This document shows positions 8,374 to 17,807 of a stretch of 64,000 bases of DNA, one piece after another. Source of the DNA: JALHFZ01 sp963674625 (GTDB lineage Bacteria; Synergistota; Synergistia; Synergistales; Aminobacteriaceae); contig CAXXXO010000004.1 of NCBI GenBank assembly GCA_963674625.2, forward strand, positions 806,001 to 870,000. The letters are read 5' to 3'. The notes under the pieces were generated by a model. That model was not told the origin of the DNA, searched no databases, and saw only the letters and a list, made by a program, of their open reading frames with translations. How positions within the stretch are numbered: position 1 is the stretch's first letter; each line of letters starts with the position of its first letter. Position numbers and translations under genes: made by a program.

Positions 8374-8972
8374 AGCGCCTCGTCAAAACCCCTCCGCTGG
8401 AAGGAGTCTATCTCGCCGGCGGGACGGCCTTGGCCCTGCTCTACGGCCACCGGGAATCGGAGGATTTTGACTGGTTTCTTCCACGGAACTTCGACCCGGG
8501 CTCCCTCTCCCCCCGGCTGAACGTCTTCGGCACCGTCACTGTGGCCGAAACCCATTCAGGAACATTCCACGGCTGGATCGACGGCATCCGGGTCACGTGG
8601 CTCCATTATCCCAATCCCCTTCTCGAACCCCTCCTCGGGGCAGACGGGCTTTCGGGTCTTTTCCTCTCCTCCCCCCTCGACACGGGGCTCATGAAGTGGG
8701 CAGCTCTGGCAGACCGGGGCGCCCGGAAGGATTTTCTCGATCTCTACGAGCTGGGGCTCCAGGGGATTTCCCTTCAGGACCTCTTCTATCTGCTGCCCCG
8801 GAAATTTCCCGGATCTCGCCTCAATCTCTACCACATGGTAAAAAGCCTGAGCTTCTTCGACGACGCAGAGGGAGACCCATGGCCCGTGATGCTCCGGCAG
8901 GTGAGCTGGAGCGCCCTGCAGCGCTATTTCCTCACCTCCCAGAAAAAATTGATGGATATCCTTCCCGGATAA
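8331..8972 (+). CDS. AbiEii/AbiGii-type nucleotidyltransferase (possible toxin)
   Basis: 213 residues. The nucleotidyltransferase signature is intact: GG at LAGGTALALLYGHR followed by the DxD motif in SEDFDWF. AbiEii-type proteins transfer nucleotides to RNA targets and act as toxins in phage abortive infection systems; others in this superfamily have unknown roles. The ATG at 8331 has GGGAGGAGG upstream and overlaps the partner gene. Whether this pair is toxic, or a domesticated remnant, cannot be told from sequence. Confidence 0.75.
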   Translation: MFWDVLDKPRQSLLKRLVKTPPLEGVYLAGGTALALLYGHRESEDFDWFLPRNFDPGSLSPRLNVFGTVTVAETHSGTFHGWIDGIRVTWLHYPNPLLEPLLGADGLSGLFLSSPLDTGLMKWAALADRGARKDFLDLYELGLQGISLQDLFYLLPRKFPGSRLNLYHMVKSLSFFDDAEGDPWPVMLRQVSWSALQRYFLTSQKKLMDILPG

Positions 8973-9030
8973 GCATGGGAACCCTTCTATATAGTCTTTA
9001 TTTTCAATATTGCATGGCAAGTAAAAAGCC

Positions 9031-9059
9031 TTGACAGTCCGTAAACAATATGGTTAATA
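9031..9059 (+). promoter_or_regulatory. Candidate promoter of the HDOD gene
   Basis: A perfect TTGACA at 9031 is followed 17 bp later by TTAATA, about 60 bp before the HDOD start codon. The -10 box is weak. Confidence 0.4.
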
Positions 9060-9119
9060 ATAGGATAGATTATTGTCCACCCTGGGGTTTTCTATATCGG
9101 TGCGAATTGGGGTAAGTTC

Positions 9120-10394
9120 ATGAAGAACATCTCCGTCACGCAGCTCAAATCAGGAATGGTCCTGTCAGGAGATCTTGTCGCTCCTAACGGTCGTTTTATA
9201 TTGCCCCGAGGTGCCTGCCTTACCGCCAAAAGCATCATGAGCCTGAAGATATGGGGCATCGCCGAGGTACCCGTAGCGGATGCTCCCGAGCAGGAATCCC
9301 GGGAGAACGAACTTCTTTTCGGCTCGAAGATAACTGAAGAAGCCCGGGATATGGTGCTCGATACCTTCTGCGGGATGGAACCTTCCACACCCGCTATGGA
9401 AGAAATCTTCCGCCTCGGCGTCAACGAAACCGCCCGGGGTCTGGCCAGCGGTAAGGTCACCACCCTCGCTCAGGCCTTCTCCCTCGAACTGCCCTTTGCT
9501 TCCACAGGACGGGAAGTAAAGATGCCCCTGAATGAACTCGTCGAGATCGAAGCGAACCTCGCCACATTTCCGGACGTTTACTTCCGCATCTGCGAGGCCC
9601 TCCAGTCCCCCAAAAGTTCCATAACCCACATAGCGGACCTCATCAGCAAGGACACTGGTCTTTCGTCCATTCTTCTTAAGATAGCCAACAGCGGCATCTA
9701 TGGCGTTCCCTACAGAGTAGATTCCATAACACGGGCAGCGGCTCTCATCGGTGGCCGAGCCCTCTCAGTCCTGGCGTTGGGGGTTTCGGCCGTTCAGGTC
9801 TTTAATCATATTCCCGTCGAATGGGTCAATATGGAGTCCTTCTGGCGACACTCCGTCGGAGTGGCCGTCCTGGCCCAGATCCTGGCGTCCCATAAAAACG
9901 CCGGGATCATAGAAAAGATCTTCGTCGCCGGAATTCTCCACGACATGGGAAGACTCGTCCTCTTCCGCCATCTCCCCTTCACCATGGCGCGCCTCATGAA
10001 GACGGCGGCGGAACGCAAAATTCCCCTCGTGGAAGCCGAGCGGGAGGAGCTGGGGTTCGACCATGCGGAACTTGGGGGATGCCTCGTGGACAAATGGTGC
10101 TTTCCCCGGTCCCTTTCACAGCTCGTGAAGAACCACCACAATGCTGCAGAGGGAATGACCTCCTTTCCGGCGGCCATTCTTTCCGCCGCCGACGTTCTGG
10201 CGGGGGCTATACGCCTCGGCAACGGCGGAACCTGGCACTTTCGTCCTCTCCCCGAAGCAGTCTGGAAGACCATCGACATGGCTCCTTCCTGTCTTGAAAT
10301 GGTAGTGCGGCAGGCAACCCGGCAGACAACCGAAATTTACAGCCTTTTCAGAGGCGGCGATGATGTCCATGGAAAAACAGTTTCTTACGCTTGA
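9120..10394 (+). CDS. HDOD domain signalling protein
   Basis: 424 residues. An N-terminal region (about 1-45, VTQLKSGMVLSGDL) of the kind found before HD-type domains is followed by an HDOD domain from about 140 to 345: LISKDTGLSSILLKIANSGIYG, RAAALIGGRALSVLALG, and ILHDMGRLV, in which the HD pair is retained. HDOD proteins regulate signalling and motility, generally without proven phosphohydrolase activity. It overlaps the next gene by 35 bp, so the two are expressed together. Confidence 0.85.
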   Translation: MKNISVTQLKSGMVLSGDLVAPNGRFILPRGACLTAKSIMSLKIWGIAEVPVADAPEQESRENELLFGSKITEEARDMVLDTFCGMEPSTPAMEEIFRLGVNETARGLASGKVTTLAQAFSLELPFASTGREVKMPLNELVEIEANLATFPDVYFRICEALQSPKSSITHIADLISKDTGLSSILLKIANSGIYGVPYRVDSITRAAALIGGRALSVLALGVSAVQVFNHIPVEWVNMESFWRHSVGVAVLAQILASHKNAGIIEKIFVAGILHDMGRLVLFRHLPFTMARLMKTAAERKIPLVEAEREELGFDHAELGGCLVDKWCFPRSLSQLVKNHHNAAEGMTSFPAAILSAADVLAGAIRLGNGGTWHFRPLPEAVWKTIDMAPSCLEMVVRQATRQTTEIYSLFRGGDDVHGKTVSYA

Positions 10395-12087
10395 AAAGCT
10401 GCAGAACAGAATCCTCTCCCTGGAGGAAGAGCGGATCGCGGTGACCAATGCCCTCGATATCGCCCTGAAGATCAACGATCTTCCGCCGGACACGGCAGCG
10501 GATTCATCCGTGGAGTCCATCCTCGCCATCTGCTACGAGCGGACGGAAAAGCTGATACGTTTCAGGGGGGGCGGGTTCTACCTCTTCAACGAAGCCGACG
10601 CGAGCTTTTATTCCGCCTATGCCACCTCGCAGGCCATCGGACTCCAGATCGATAAGGAACTTCCGGTGCTCATCGATGACGGAACCCTCGCATGGGTCAT
10701 CCAGACCGAGCGGGCGGTAACGGTCAAGCTCTCCTCCGGGGAGGACGTCTTTCTTCACGCCCTCGCCACCCCGGGCCGCACCATGGGGGTCTTCATCGGC
10801 ATCCTCAAAGACCGGAAAGAGGATATCCTCGACATCTCCTATGCCCTCCTTTCGATCTACTTCAGCCAGATAGCGGGAGTTCTCCAGAACCGGGAGCTCT
10901 TCCGCCTCGCCCGGAAGGAGAACACCACCCTTTCCTCCACGGTGAATATTCTCAAGGAGACGGAGGAGAAGCTGGTCACTCTCAACCGCACCCTGGAAGA
11001 GGCCGTGGAGTCCCGAACCCGGGAACTGGAGAAAATCAACTCCCGCCTCATGGCCGAGATCAACGAGCGCAAGCGCAAGGAGGCGGCCCTGCTCGAGAGC
11101 GAAGAGCTCTCCGCAAGCCTTCTTAACTACTCCCCCAACGCGATTCTCGTGGCCAATCCGGACACATCCATCAAGTACGTGAACTTCGCCCTCGAGCAGA
11201 TCACGGGGTATTCCCTCGTGGAGGTGATCAACCGCAGGGCTCCCTACCCCTGGTGGCAGGAGGATGAGAACCTGCTCTCCACGTCGGAATTCTACGAACT
11301 GGTGCGCACGAAGGGAACGACGAAGAGGGAGCAGCTCTTCCGGAAGAAAAACGGCGAGCTTCTCTGGGTGGAGGTGAGCATGACCTCCATCTTCGGCGAA
11401 GGGGGCCTGAAATACTCCATCGCCAACTGGGTGGACATCACTGAGCGGAAAATTGCCGAGGCGGCCCGGGAACGGTCTGAACTGCTCCTCACCGAGACGA
11501 ACATCAAGCTCAGCGAGACCGTCAGCGGCATCGTGGCCTCCATGGCGAAGGTGGTAGAGACCAGGGACCCCTATACCGCGGGGCACCAGGAGCGGGTCGC
11601 CCGGCTGGCAGTGGCCATCGCGAAGCATATGGACCTGCCCGCCGAGCAGATCAAGGGGGTCGGCGTGGCTGCACTCATGCACGACCTCGGCAAGATCGAC
11701 ATTCCCGCCGAGATTCTGAGCAAACCCTCCAGGCTCAAGGAGAACGAATACAGCCTCATTCAGGATCACTGCCAGGCCGGCTACGAAATTCTGAAGAATG
11801 TCGACTTTCCGTGGCCCGTTGCCCAGGCGGTGCTTCAGCACCATGAGAGGATCGATGGCTCGGGGTATCCGAAGGGGCTCGCGGGGGATGAAATTCTTCT
11901 CGAAGCCCGCATCATCGCCGTGGCCGACGTGGTGGAGGCCATGTCCTCCCACCGCCCCTACCGACCGAGCCTCGGGCTCAAGAGGGGCCTCAGCGAAGTG
12001 GGGGACAGAAAGGGAATCGCCTTCGATGCCGACGTGGTGAACACCTGCCTCTCCATCTTCAGCAGCGGCGAGTCCCCCTGGGACTGA
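10360..12087 (+). CDS. GAF-PAS-HD-GYP sensor, probable cyclic-di-GMP phosphodiesterase
   Basis: 575 residues. A GAF-like region (about 30-185), a coiled coil (about 195-250), a PAS domain (about 250-370, ending in ANWVDITERKIAE) and a C-terminal HD-GYP domain (about 385-570). The HD-GYP signature is complete: HQERVARLA, LMHDLGKIDIP, HCQAGYEIL, and HHERIDGSGYP. Such domains degrade cyclic di-GMP. No membrane segment is seen, so it is likely cytosolic. Start is one of three closely spaced ATGs near 10360 inside the HDOD gene; a terminator follows. Confidence 0.88.
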   Translation: MMSMEKQFLTLEKLQNRILSLEEERIAVTNALDIALKINDLPPDTAADSSVESILAICYERTEKLIRFRGGGFYLFNEADASFYSAYATSQAIGLQIDKELPVLIDDGTLAWVIQTERAVTVKLSSGEDVFLHALATPGRTMGVFIGILKDRKEDILDISYALLSIYFSQIAGVLQNRELFRLARKENTTLSSTVNILKETEEKLVTLNRTLEEAVESRTRELEKINSRLMAEINERKRKEAALLESEELSASLLNYSPNAILVANPDTSIKYVNFALEQITGYSLVEVINRRAPYPWWQEDENLLSTSEFYELVRTKGTTKREQLFRKKNGELLWVEVSMTSIFGEGGLKYSIANWVDITERKIAEAARERSELLLTETNIKLSETVSGIVASMAKVVETRDPYTAGHQERVARLAVAIAKHMDLPAEQIKGVGVAALMHDLGKIDIPAEILSKPSRLKENEYSLIQDHCQAGYEILKNVDFPWPVAQAVLQHHERIDGSGYPKGLAGDEILLEARIIAVADVVEAMSSHRPYRPSLGLKRGLSEVGDRKGIAFDADVVNTCLSIFSSGESPWD

Positions 12088-12107
12088 GCGGCTTTTCAGG
12101 AATATCG

Positions 12108-12148
12108 AACAGGGAGCTTCCCCTTTTCCCCGGGAAGCTCCCTGTTTT
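12108..12148 (+). terminator. Intrinsic terminator after the HD-GYP gene
   Basis: A 15-bp perfect stem (AACAGGGAGCTTCCC with its complement, 9-nt loop) is followed by TTTTCG. It lies between convergent genes and could stop transcription from both sides. Confidence 0.82.
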
Positions 12149-12157
12149 CGTACACAC

Positions 12158-12940
12158 TCAGTCTCCGTCGAGGGGTTTTTTCGCGTTCCCGGAGCGAAGG
12201 AGCCTCCTCAGGGAGGGACTGTTCCGCTTTTTCGAGACCACCTCTTCCGTCTCGCCGTTCAGGATGTTCTCCCTGAGGACATGCAGCCGGTCTTCGGGAA
12301 ACCAGCGGTTCAGGTGGAGGTGGCCGCAGAACCATCTGTCGTATTCCACCTCCCGATAGATCTCGTCCAGATAGGCCGAGACGGGATCATCGGCGAGATA
12401 TTTCAGCAGGTTCGTTTTCTCAAGGATGTGGTTGGGGGCCGTGTGGGTCAGTATCCAGTCCACCTTCCAGTCCTCCTCTTCCAGGGAGTCGAGTCCCCGG
12501 CGGAATTCCTCTTCCGAAGGGATTTCCTCCCGCCACCATGACACGCCGGACCTCCTTCCTTTTCGGTCCACGCTTCTCGCCCCGCCGAAAACGAAGCACT
12601 TCCTGCCCTGCAGAGTATAGACATACCCCCGCCTCAGGTGAAGCACGGAGGGCAAGACGACCCCTACAGGTGCGCCGAACCGTTCTTCTTCCGGCAGGGC
12701 GTTCAGCAGGGAGAAGTTTTCGTGATTGCCGTCGAGGAAGAGGGTCGTCCAGGGCGCGTTCCCGAGCTTTTCGAGGGCTTTCAGCTCTTCGGCCCGGGGA
12801 GGGGCGCTCCAGAGCAGGCCGAAATCGCCTAGGATGACCACGAGGTCCTTCCGGCTCAGGTTCTTCCCGGCGGGGAAGTTATCAGGGTCAAGGCGTCCGA
12901 TCTCGAGAACTCCATGGGTATCGCCGGTGAGAAAAATCAT
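12158..12940 (-). CDS. Calcineurin-like metallophosphoesterase
   Basis: 260 residues. The metallophosphoesterase motifs appear in order: GDTHG near the start, ILGDFGLLW, LDGNHEN, then HTAP and GHLHLN. These residues bind two metals for phosphoester hydrolysis. GGAGGCACTTC precedes the ATG. Single gene, divergent from the phosphofructokinase; substrate unknown. Confidence 0.85.
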   Translation of the reverse strand: MIFLTGDTHGVLEIGRLDPDNFPAGKNLSRKDLVVILGDFGLLWSAPPRAEELKALEKLGNAPWTTLFLDGNHENFSLLNALPEEERFGAPVGVVLPSVLHLRRGYVYTLQGRKCFVFGGARSVDRKGRRSGVSWWREEIPSEEEFRRGLDSLEEEDWKVDWILTHTAPNHILEKTNLLKYLADDPVSAYLDEIYREVEYDRWFCGHLHLNRWFPEDRLHVLRENILNGETEEVVSKKRNSPSLRRLLRSGNAKKPLDGD

Positions 12941-13034
12941 GAAGTGCCTCCAGGATTTTGATTTTTCTCATTATACCCCGAGCGTCTGTGGTAATATGGC
13001 AGAAAGTCTTCATCTTCAGGAGGTATCTCTTTCA

Positions 13035-14303
13035 ATGCCCACTCCGATTCAAAATACCCTCGCCATCGTCTGCGGGGGGGGCCCGGCCCCGGGAATCAAC
13101 AGCGTCATCAGCTCCGTCACCATCGAGGCGAAGAAATCCGGCTGGGAGGTCTACGGAATGTACGACGGCTTCTCCCACCTCGGGAGAGGAGAGAAAAAAG
13201 TCATCCCCCTTACCATCGACGCGGTCAGCCGGATTCATTCCGACGGGGGCAGCATCCTCCGGGTCTCCCGGTTCAACCCCACCAAAGAGGAGGAGTCCCT
13301 CCGGAAGGTGGTGGACACCCTCATCGAGATGGGGATCACCCATCTCGTCACCATCGGAGGGGACGATACGGCCTACGCGGCCTCGCGGGTGGCGGACTAC
13401 GCGAAGAACAAGCTCGGCCTCACGATCAGCTTCGTCCACGTCCCGAAGACCATCGACAACGACCTTCCGCTCCCGGAGGGGATTCCCACCTTCGGCTTCG
13501 AGACGGCCCGTTCCCTCGGCACCCAGATCGTCTCCAACCTCATGACGGACGCCAAGACCACCGGGCGGTGGTTTCTCGTGGTGGCCATGGGGCGTGTGGC
13601 GGGGCATCTCGCCCTCGGCATCGGCAAGAGCGCCGGCGGAACGGTCACCCTCATCCCCGAAGAGTTTCCTTCGGACAGGAAAATTCCCCTCTCCCTCGTG
13701 GTGGACATCCTCACCGGCTCCATCATCAAGCGCCTTGCCTCGGGACGGAACTACGGAGTCGCCGTGACGGCGGAGGGGCTCATCGAAAAGATCCGTCTCG
13801 AAGACCTCGAGATGGCCGACTGCCTCGAGTACGACGAGCACGGCCACATCCGCTATGCGGAGATCAATTTTTCCGACGTCCTGAAGAAGGAGCTGCTGCG
13901 GAATCTCTCCTCCCTCGGCATCAAGATAGCCGTAAACAACAAGGAAGTGGGGTATGAAGTGCGGTGTGCACCCCCCAACGCCTTCGACATCGAGTACACC
14001 CGGAACCTGGGGTATGCAGCCTTCGAATTTCTGCGGGACGGCGGAACCAACGCCCTGATCACCATTCAGAACAACCGGATCGTCCCCATCGCCTTCGAGG
14101 ATATTATGGACCCGGTGACGAAAAAGACCAGAATCCGGATGGTCAACACGGAATCCATCCAGTACCGCATCGCCCGGGAATACATGATCCGCCTGGAAAA
14201 GCGGGATTTTGAGCCGGGAATCGATTTCGAAAAACTAGCGGTGGCCGCAAAGATGGCCCCCGATGATTTCAGGAGGCGCTTCCAGTACGTGACGGAATAC
14301 TGA
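13035..14303 (+). CDS. pfp: Phosphofructokinase, probably pyrophosphate-dependent
   Basis: 422 residues. GGGPAPGINS at the start is the family's nucleotide/PPi loop. Two residues known to separate PPi users from ATP users are of the PPi type: an Asp in GGDDT (ATP enzymes have GGDG) and the Lys in PKTIDND (ATP enzymes have GTIDND). It would phosphorylate fructose 6-phosphate reversibly, using PPi. AGGAGGT lies just upstream of ATG 13035. Monocistronic, converging on ddl. Confidence 0.88.
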   Translation: MPTPIQNTLAIVCGGGPAPGINSVISSVTIEAKKSGWEVYGMYDGFSHLGRGEKKVIPLTIDAVSRIHSDGGSILRVSRFNPTKEEESLRKVVDTLIEMGITHLVTIGGDDTAYAASRVADYAKNKLGLTISFVHVPKTIDNDLPLPEGIPTFGFETARSLGTQIVSNLMTDAKTTGRWFLVVAMGRVAGHLALGIGKSAGGTVTLIPEEFPSDRKIPLSLVVDILTGSIIKRLASGRNYGVAVTAEGLIEKIRLEDLEMADCLEYDEHGHIRYAEINFSDVLKKELLRNLSSLGIKIAVNNKEVGYEVRCAPPNAFDIEYTRNLGYAAFEFLRDGGTNALITIQNNRIVPIAFEDIMDPVTKKTRIRMVNTESIQYRIAREYMIRLEKRDFEPGIDFEKLAVAAKMAPDDFRRRFQYVTEY

Positions 14304-14315
14304 GGAGCTCCCTTT

Positions 14316-15266
14316 TCAGGGCCTGGCCGAAAGGGACGAGAAAATCACTCCGTCGAGAAATTCGCCGAAGCTGACTCCCGCCGCGGCAGCCGCCTTCGGC
14401 ACAAGGCTCGTGGCGGTCATCCCCGGCACGGTGTTCACCTCGAGCACCACGGGAAAGCCGTCGTCGTCCAGGCGCAGGTCCACCCTGCTGTAGCCTCTGC
14501 ACCCCAGGGCCCGGTGGGCCTCCAGGGACGCTTTTTCAACTCTTCTGCGCACGAACTCCGAGAGAGGGGCGGGAACAAGATATTCGCATTCCCCGGGAGT
14601 GTACTTGGAGCTGTAGTCGTAAAACCTTTTCCGGGGCTGAATTTCAATGACCGGAAGGCACAGTTCCGCTTCTCCCCTGTTCCAGACCGTGACCGTAAGC
14701 TCCCGCCCCGGAATGTACTCCTCCACGATCACCCGGGGGTCGAAGCGAAAAGCGTCTTCGAGCGCGGCCTCCAGGTGATCCCCTCCCTCGAGAATGGAAA
14801 CCCCCACGGTGCTGCCGCAGCAGCATGGCTTCACCACGAGCCTGCCGCTCCGCTCGAGCAGGGTTTTCATCCGGGGGTCGTCCCCGGCGGGAGCGGCACA
14901 CCTCCGGTCGATATCGAACCCCTTCGGTACTGAGATCCCCTTCCACCGCAAGAGGGCCTTTCCCGCTGTCTTGTCCATGGCCAGAGCGCAGGCGGAATGC
15001 CCCGATCCTGAAAAGGGCATGTCCATCATCTCCAGGGCTGCCTGGAGGGTACCGTCCTCACCCCATCCGCCGTGAAGGGCGATAAAGGCAAAGGTCCCCT
15101 CTTTTTTTCCGGAGAAAACCTTGAAAATATCCTCTTTTTTCTGCAGGTCCGCAGCTTCAACCCTATGCCCCTGCCCGGTCAGAGCTTCTGCCACGGCCAG
15201 CCCGCTTCGAAGCGAAACTTCCCTCTCGGGCCCTTGTCCTCCGTAGAGAACGGTAATATTCATCAT
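14316..15266 (-). CDS. ddl: D-alanine--D-alanine ligase
   Basis: 316 residues, an ATP-grasp enzyme joining two D-Ala for peptidoglycan. LYGGQGPEREVSLRSG (N-terminal), HGGWGEDGTLQA, VVKPCCCGSTVGVS (ATP loop) and the metal-binding end VDLRLDDDGFPVVLEVNTVPGMT are all present. Residue order and size are normal. The start is one of two adjacent ATGs after AAGGGAAG. Confidence 0.93.
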   Translation of the reverse strand: MMNITVLYGGQGPEREVSLRSGLAVAEALTGQGHRVEAADLQKKEDIFKVFSGKKEGTFAFIALHGGWGEDGTLQAALEMMDMPFSGSGHSACALAMDKTAGKALLRWKGISVPKGFDIDRRCAAPAGDDPRMKTLLERSGRLVVKPCCCGSTVGVSILEGGDHLEAALEDAFRFDPRVIVEEYIPGRELTVTVWNRGEAELCLPVIEIQPRKRFYDYSSKYTPGECEYLVPAPLSEFVRRRVEKASLEAHRALGCRGYSRVDLRLDDDGFPVVLEVNTVPGMTATSLVPKAAAAAGVSFGEFLDGVIFSSLSARP

Positions 15267-15341
15267 GCAGTTCTTCCCTTCCGGTGATGCCTGTGGTGTG
15301 TTTATCGGGTTGTATTGTACCAGATGAAAAGCAGGGAAAAA

Positions 15342-16334
15342 TTACTCCCGAGGAAAATCGCCGGTCCTATATCTGTGAAGCAATTCAAGATTTAGTGTGG
15401 TTTCAGGAATTTCGCCACCGATTATCTGTTCGCAGCAAAGGGCTATAATGTCTGAAATATTCGAAACAGACTCCTCCGTCGACCCTCCCATATGGGGAGT
15501 TAAGACTGTATTCGGTGCTGAAAGCAGCGGAGACCCCATTGCAACCGGTTCTTCTGCAAACACGTCAAGGCCGGCACCGGCAAGATGACCTGATAACAGC
15601 ATTTCTGCAAGAGCTGCTTCGTCGACGATTCCGCCCCTCGAAGTGACGATGAGAATCGCGCCTTGTTTCATCAGGGAAAGTTTCTCTCTTGAAAGGAGAT
15701 TGCGGGTCGAGTCAGTCATGGGAATGTTCACCGAGACTATATCGGAAGAGGAAAGAACTTCTTCCAGCGTCGCGCAGCGAAACTCTTTGAAAGAAGATTT
15801 CCGGGTCGACACGATGATTTTCATGCCAAAAGCTTCTCCTAATGCCGCTATGCGCCCGCCTATCGAACCGGGGCCGATAATGCCGAGTGTCTTTCCCTTC
15901 ATTTCGCGGCCGTTCATCCAGGGAGGAAGTGATGCGCTGTCCGCTGATTTCCACTTTCCAGATTTTACAAAATGATCGGCGCGCCCAGTATGCCGCAGGC
16001 ATTCCAGCATAAGGGAAATGGAAAGTTCCGCCACTGCCTGTGCATTGCCGCCCCGCGAATTTGCAACTATTATTCCTTTTCTGGACGCACTTTCAATATC
16101 GATATGATTTACTCCTGTGCCGTAGCCGATAATCCCTTTCAGTTCCCGGCTTTGTTCAAGAAGTTGCTTATTCAGAAGTGCATATTCGGCGACTATAATA
16201 TCCGCATCAGCACACTCGGCCAGAAGGGCCTCTCTCTGGTCAAGTGAGAAGCGAAGGATGCCTCCAAGGGATGAGATTCTTTCTTCAGCGGAAGATGTAA
16301 TGTTAAAGGAATCCGCAAAAATAATTTTCTTCAT
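15342..16334 (-). CDS. D-2-hydroxyacid dehydrogenase, NAD-dependent
   Basis: 330 residues. NAD-binding GPGSIGGRIA, the catalytic Arg in VTSRGGIVDE, Glu in DVFAEEP and His in TPHMGG are all present, as in phosphoglycerate/hydroxypyruvate/lactate dehydrogenases. It is the last gene of the hydroxy-acid cluster, directly after the glycerate-kinase-family gene, so hydroxypyruvate reduction to D-glycerate (or the same step on a related acid) is the likely role. ATG 16334 has GAGGTG six bases upstream; a GTG at 16343 overlaps that site and is less likely. Confidence 0.88.
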   Translation of the reverse strand: MKKIIFADSFNITSSAEERISSLGGILRFSLDQREALLAECADADIIVAEYALLNKQLLEQSRELKGIIGYGTGVNHIDIESASRKGIIVANSRGGNAQAVAELSISLMLECLRHTGRADHFVKSGKWKSADSASLPPWMNGREMKGKTLGIIGPGSIGGRIAALGEAFGMKIIVSTRKSSFKEFRCATLEEVLSSSDIVSVNIPMTDSTRNLLSREKLSLMKQGAILIVTSRGGIVDEAALAEMLLSGHLAGAGLDVFAEEPVAMGSPLLSAPNTVLTPHMGGSTEESVSNISDIIALCCEQIIGGEIPETTLNLELLHRYRTGDFPRE

Positions 16335-16373
16335 AATCTTCACCTCGTTCTGGAAAACTTCCGGGCAATCTCC

Positions 16374-17738
16374 TCAGCGAATAAGCATGACCTTCAGATC
16401 ATTAACATTCGTTCCCGTATTCCCTGTGATAATTGCGTCTTCAAGCCTTAGCAGAGCTGGAGTAACATCATGGCATTTCAGTGAAGAGAAAATATCAACA
16501 CCAGCCTCTTTGGCCCTCACCATAGAGCATTGATCCGCAATTCCGCCGGCGTACAGGGTAGGGCCATCGGTTCCATCGGTATCGAGGCCGGCAATGACAA
16601 TGGATCCGTCGTCAGATATCTCCAATGCCGCGCCGAGGGCGAACTCCTGATTGGGACCGCCTGTCCCGGCATTGTTGGAAATGGTAACCGTTGTTTCTCC
16701 CCCTCCGATAACTGCGCAGGGAGCATGCTGCGGTCTGGAATTCATAAATATTTCTTTGGCGATAAATCCGAAAGTTCTTCCGAGTTCCCTGCTCTCTCCT
16801 TCGAACATAGTGGAGAGAAGCATCGTATTGAAACCAAGTTCCTGTGCTCGGCGGGCCGCTCCTTCGCATGCGGAATCGCCCTTGACAATGATATGGTTTC
16901 CCATTCTATTTTTAAGGGTTTTTGGGGTTTCCTGTTCCTCCGGCGCCGCTCTGAGGTATTCGGTGACAGAAGGAGGCATTTGCCCCCAGAGGTCATATTT
17001 ATCCAGTGTTTTCCTGGCGTCTTCAAAAGTCGATGTATCAGGTACGGTCGGATCGGTAATATAATCGAGGGGATCTCCGATAACATCTGAGACCGTCAGG
17101 TTCACCAAAAAGGCCCCGGGAGAAATGGCCCGGGCAAGTTTCCCTCCTTTAATGAGGCTCAAATGCTTTCGGACAGAGTTTATTTCGAGAATATTTGCTC
17201 CGCAAGTGAGGAGAAGTCTGTTCGCTATTTTCTTATCTTCAAGGGAAATTCCAGGTACCGGAAGGGGGAGAAGAGCTGAACTCCCTCCGGTAATGCATGC
17301 AAAGACCATATCATCGGGCCCGATTGTACCGGCAAGATCAAGAATTTCAGCGGCAGCGGCCATTCCGACTTCATTAGGAATAGGATGGCTGGCAAGACGC
17401 ATATCGATATGCTTCAAAGTGCCTTCCTGGCCTTCTTTGCACACGATGACACCTTTCGTGATTGAACTTCCGAGAATATCATCAAGGGCCCTCGCTATGG
17501 GAAATGTCGCTTTACCCGCTCCGATGACATATATTTTTTCAAAAGCCTTCAGATCATAGGATTGATCGCCGATCCAAAGCGTTTCGTTTGCTTCTGTCCG
17601 GACAAGATCATGAGTGGCTGTCTCGGGATCTGCACAGAGAAGCCCCGCATTGAGAATATCCAGCGCTTCTTTGCGAAGGGCTGTGTTGCCGTGGCTGATT
17701 AGCTTATCGTAATTTTTTATGTAGTTAACACTCATCAT
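16374..17738 (-). CDS. Glycerate 2-kinase family protein (DUF4147/MOFRL)
   Basis: 454 residues. N-terminal DUF4147 domain (IYVIGAGKATFPIARAL, ITGGSSALLPLP, INSVRKHLSLIKGGKLA) and C-terminal MOFRL domain (GGGETTVTI, GGPNQEFALG, DTDGTDGPT). Family members phosphorylate D-glycerate to 2-phosphoglycerate; some are annotated hydroxypyruvate reductase. Between an enolase homologue and a hydroxyacid dehydrogenase it fits conversion of glycerate toward PEP. Since the neighbouring enolase has an altered active site, a related hydroxy acid is also possible. GGGAGGG precedes the start (two adjacent ATGs). Confidence 0.88.
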   Translation of the reverse strand: MMSVNYIKNYDKLISHGNTALRKEALDILNAGLLCADPETATHDLVRTEANETLWIGDQSYDLKAFEKIYVIGAGKATFPIARALDDILGSSITKGVIVCKEGQEGTLKHIDMRLASHPIPNEVGMAAAAEILDLAGTIGPDDMVFACITGGSSALLPLPVPGISLEDKKIANRLLLTCGANILEINSVRKHLSLIKGGKLARAISPGAFLVNLTVSDVIGDPLDYITDPTVPDTSTFEDARKTLDKYDLWGQMPPSVTEYLRAAPEEQETPKTLKNRMGNHIIVKGDSACEGAARRAQELGFNTMLLSTMFEGESRELGRTFGFIAKEIFMNSRPQHAPCAVIGGGETTVTISNNAGTGGPNQEFALGAALEISDDGSIVIAGLDTDGTDGPTLYAGGIADQCSMVRAKEAGVDIFSSLKCHDVTPALLRLEDAIITGNTGTNVNDLKVMLIR

Positions 17739-17755
17739 CCCGTTACCCTCCCGAT

Positions 17756-17788
17756 AAAAGGGCCGGGGAAGATATCCTCCCGGCCCTC
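17756..17788 (-). terminator. Terminator-like hairpin between the enolase homologue and the kinase
   Basis: On the minus strand AGGGCCGGG and CCCGGCCCT pair and are followed by TTTTAT. It could end or attenuate transcription after the enolase homologue, with partial read-through into the kinase and dehydrogenase. Confidence 0.7.
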
Positions 17789-17807
17789 TGTTTCTATACT
17801 GTATTTT

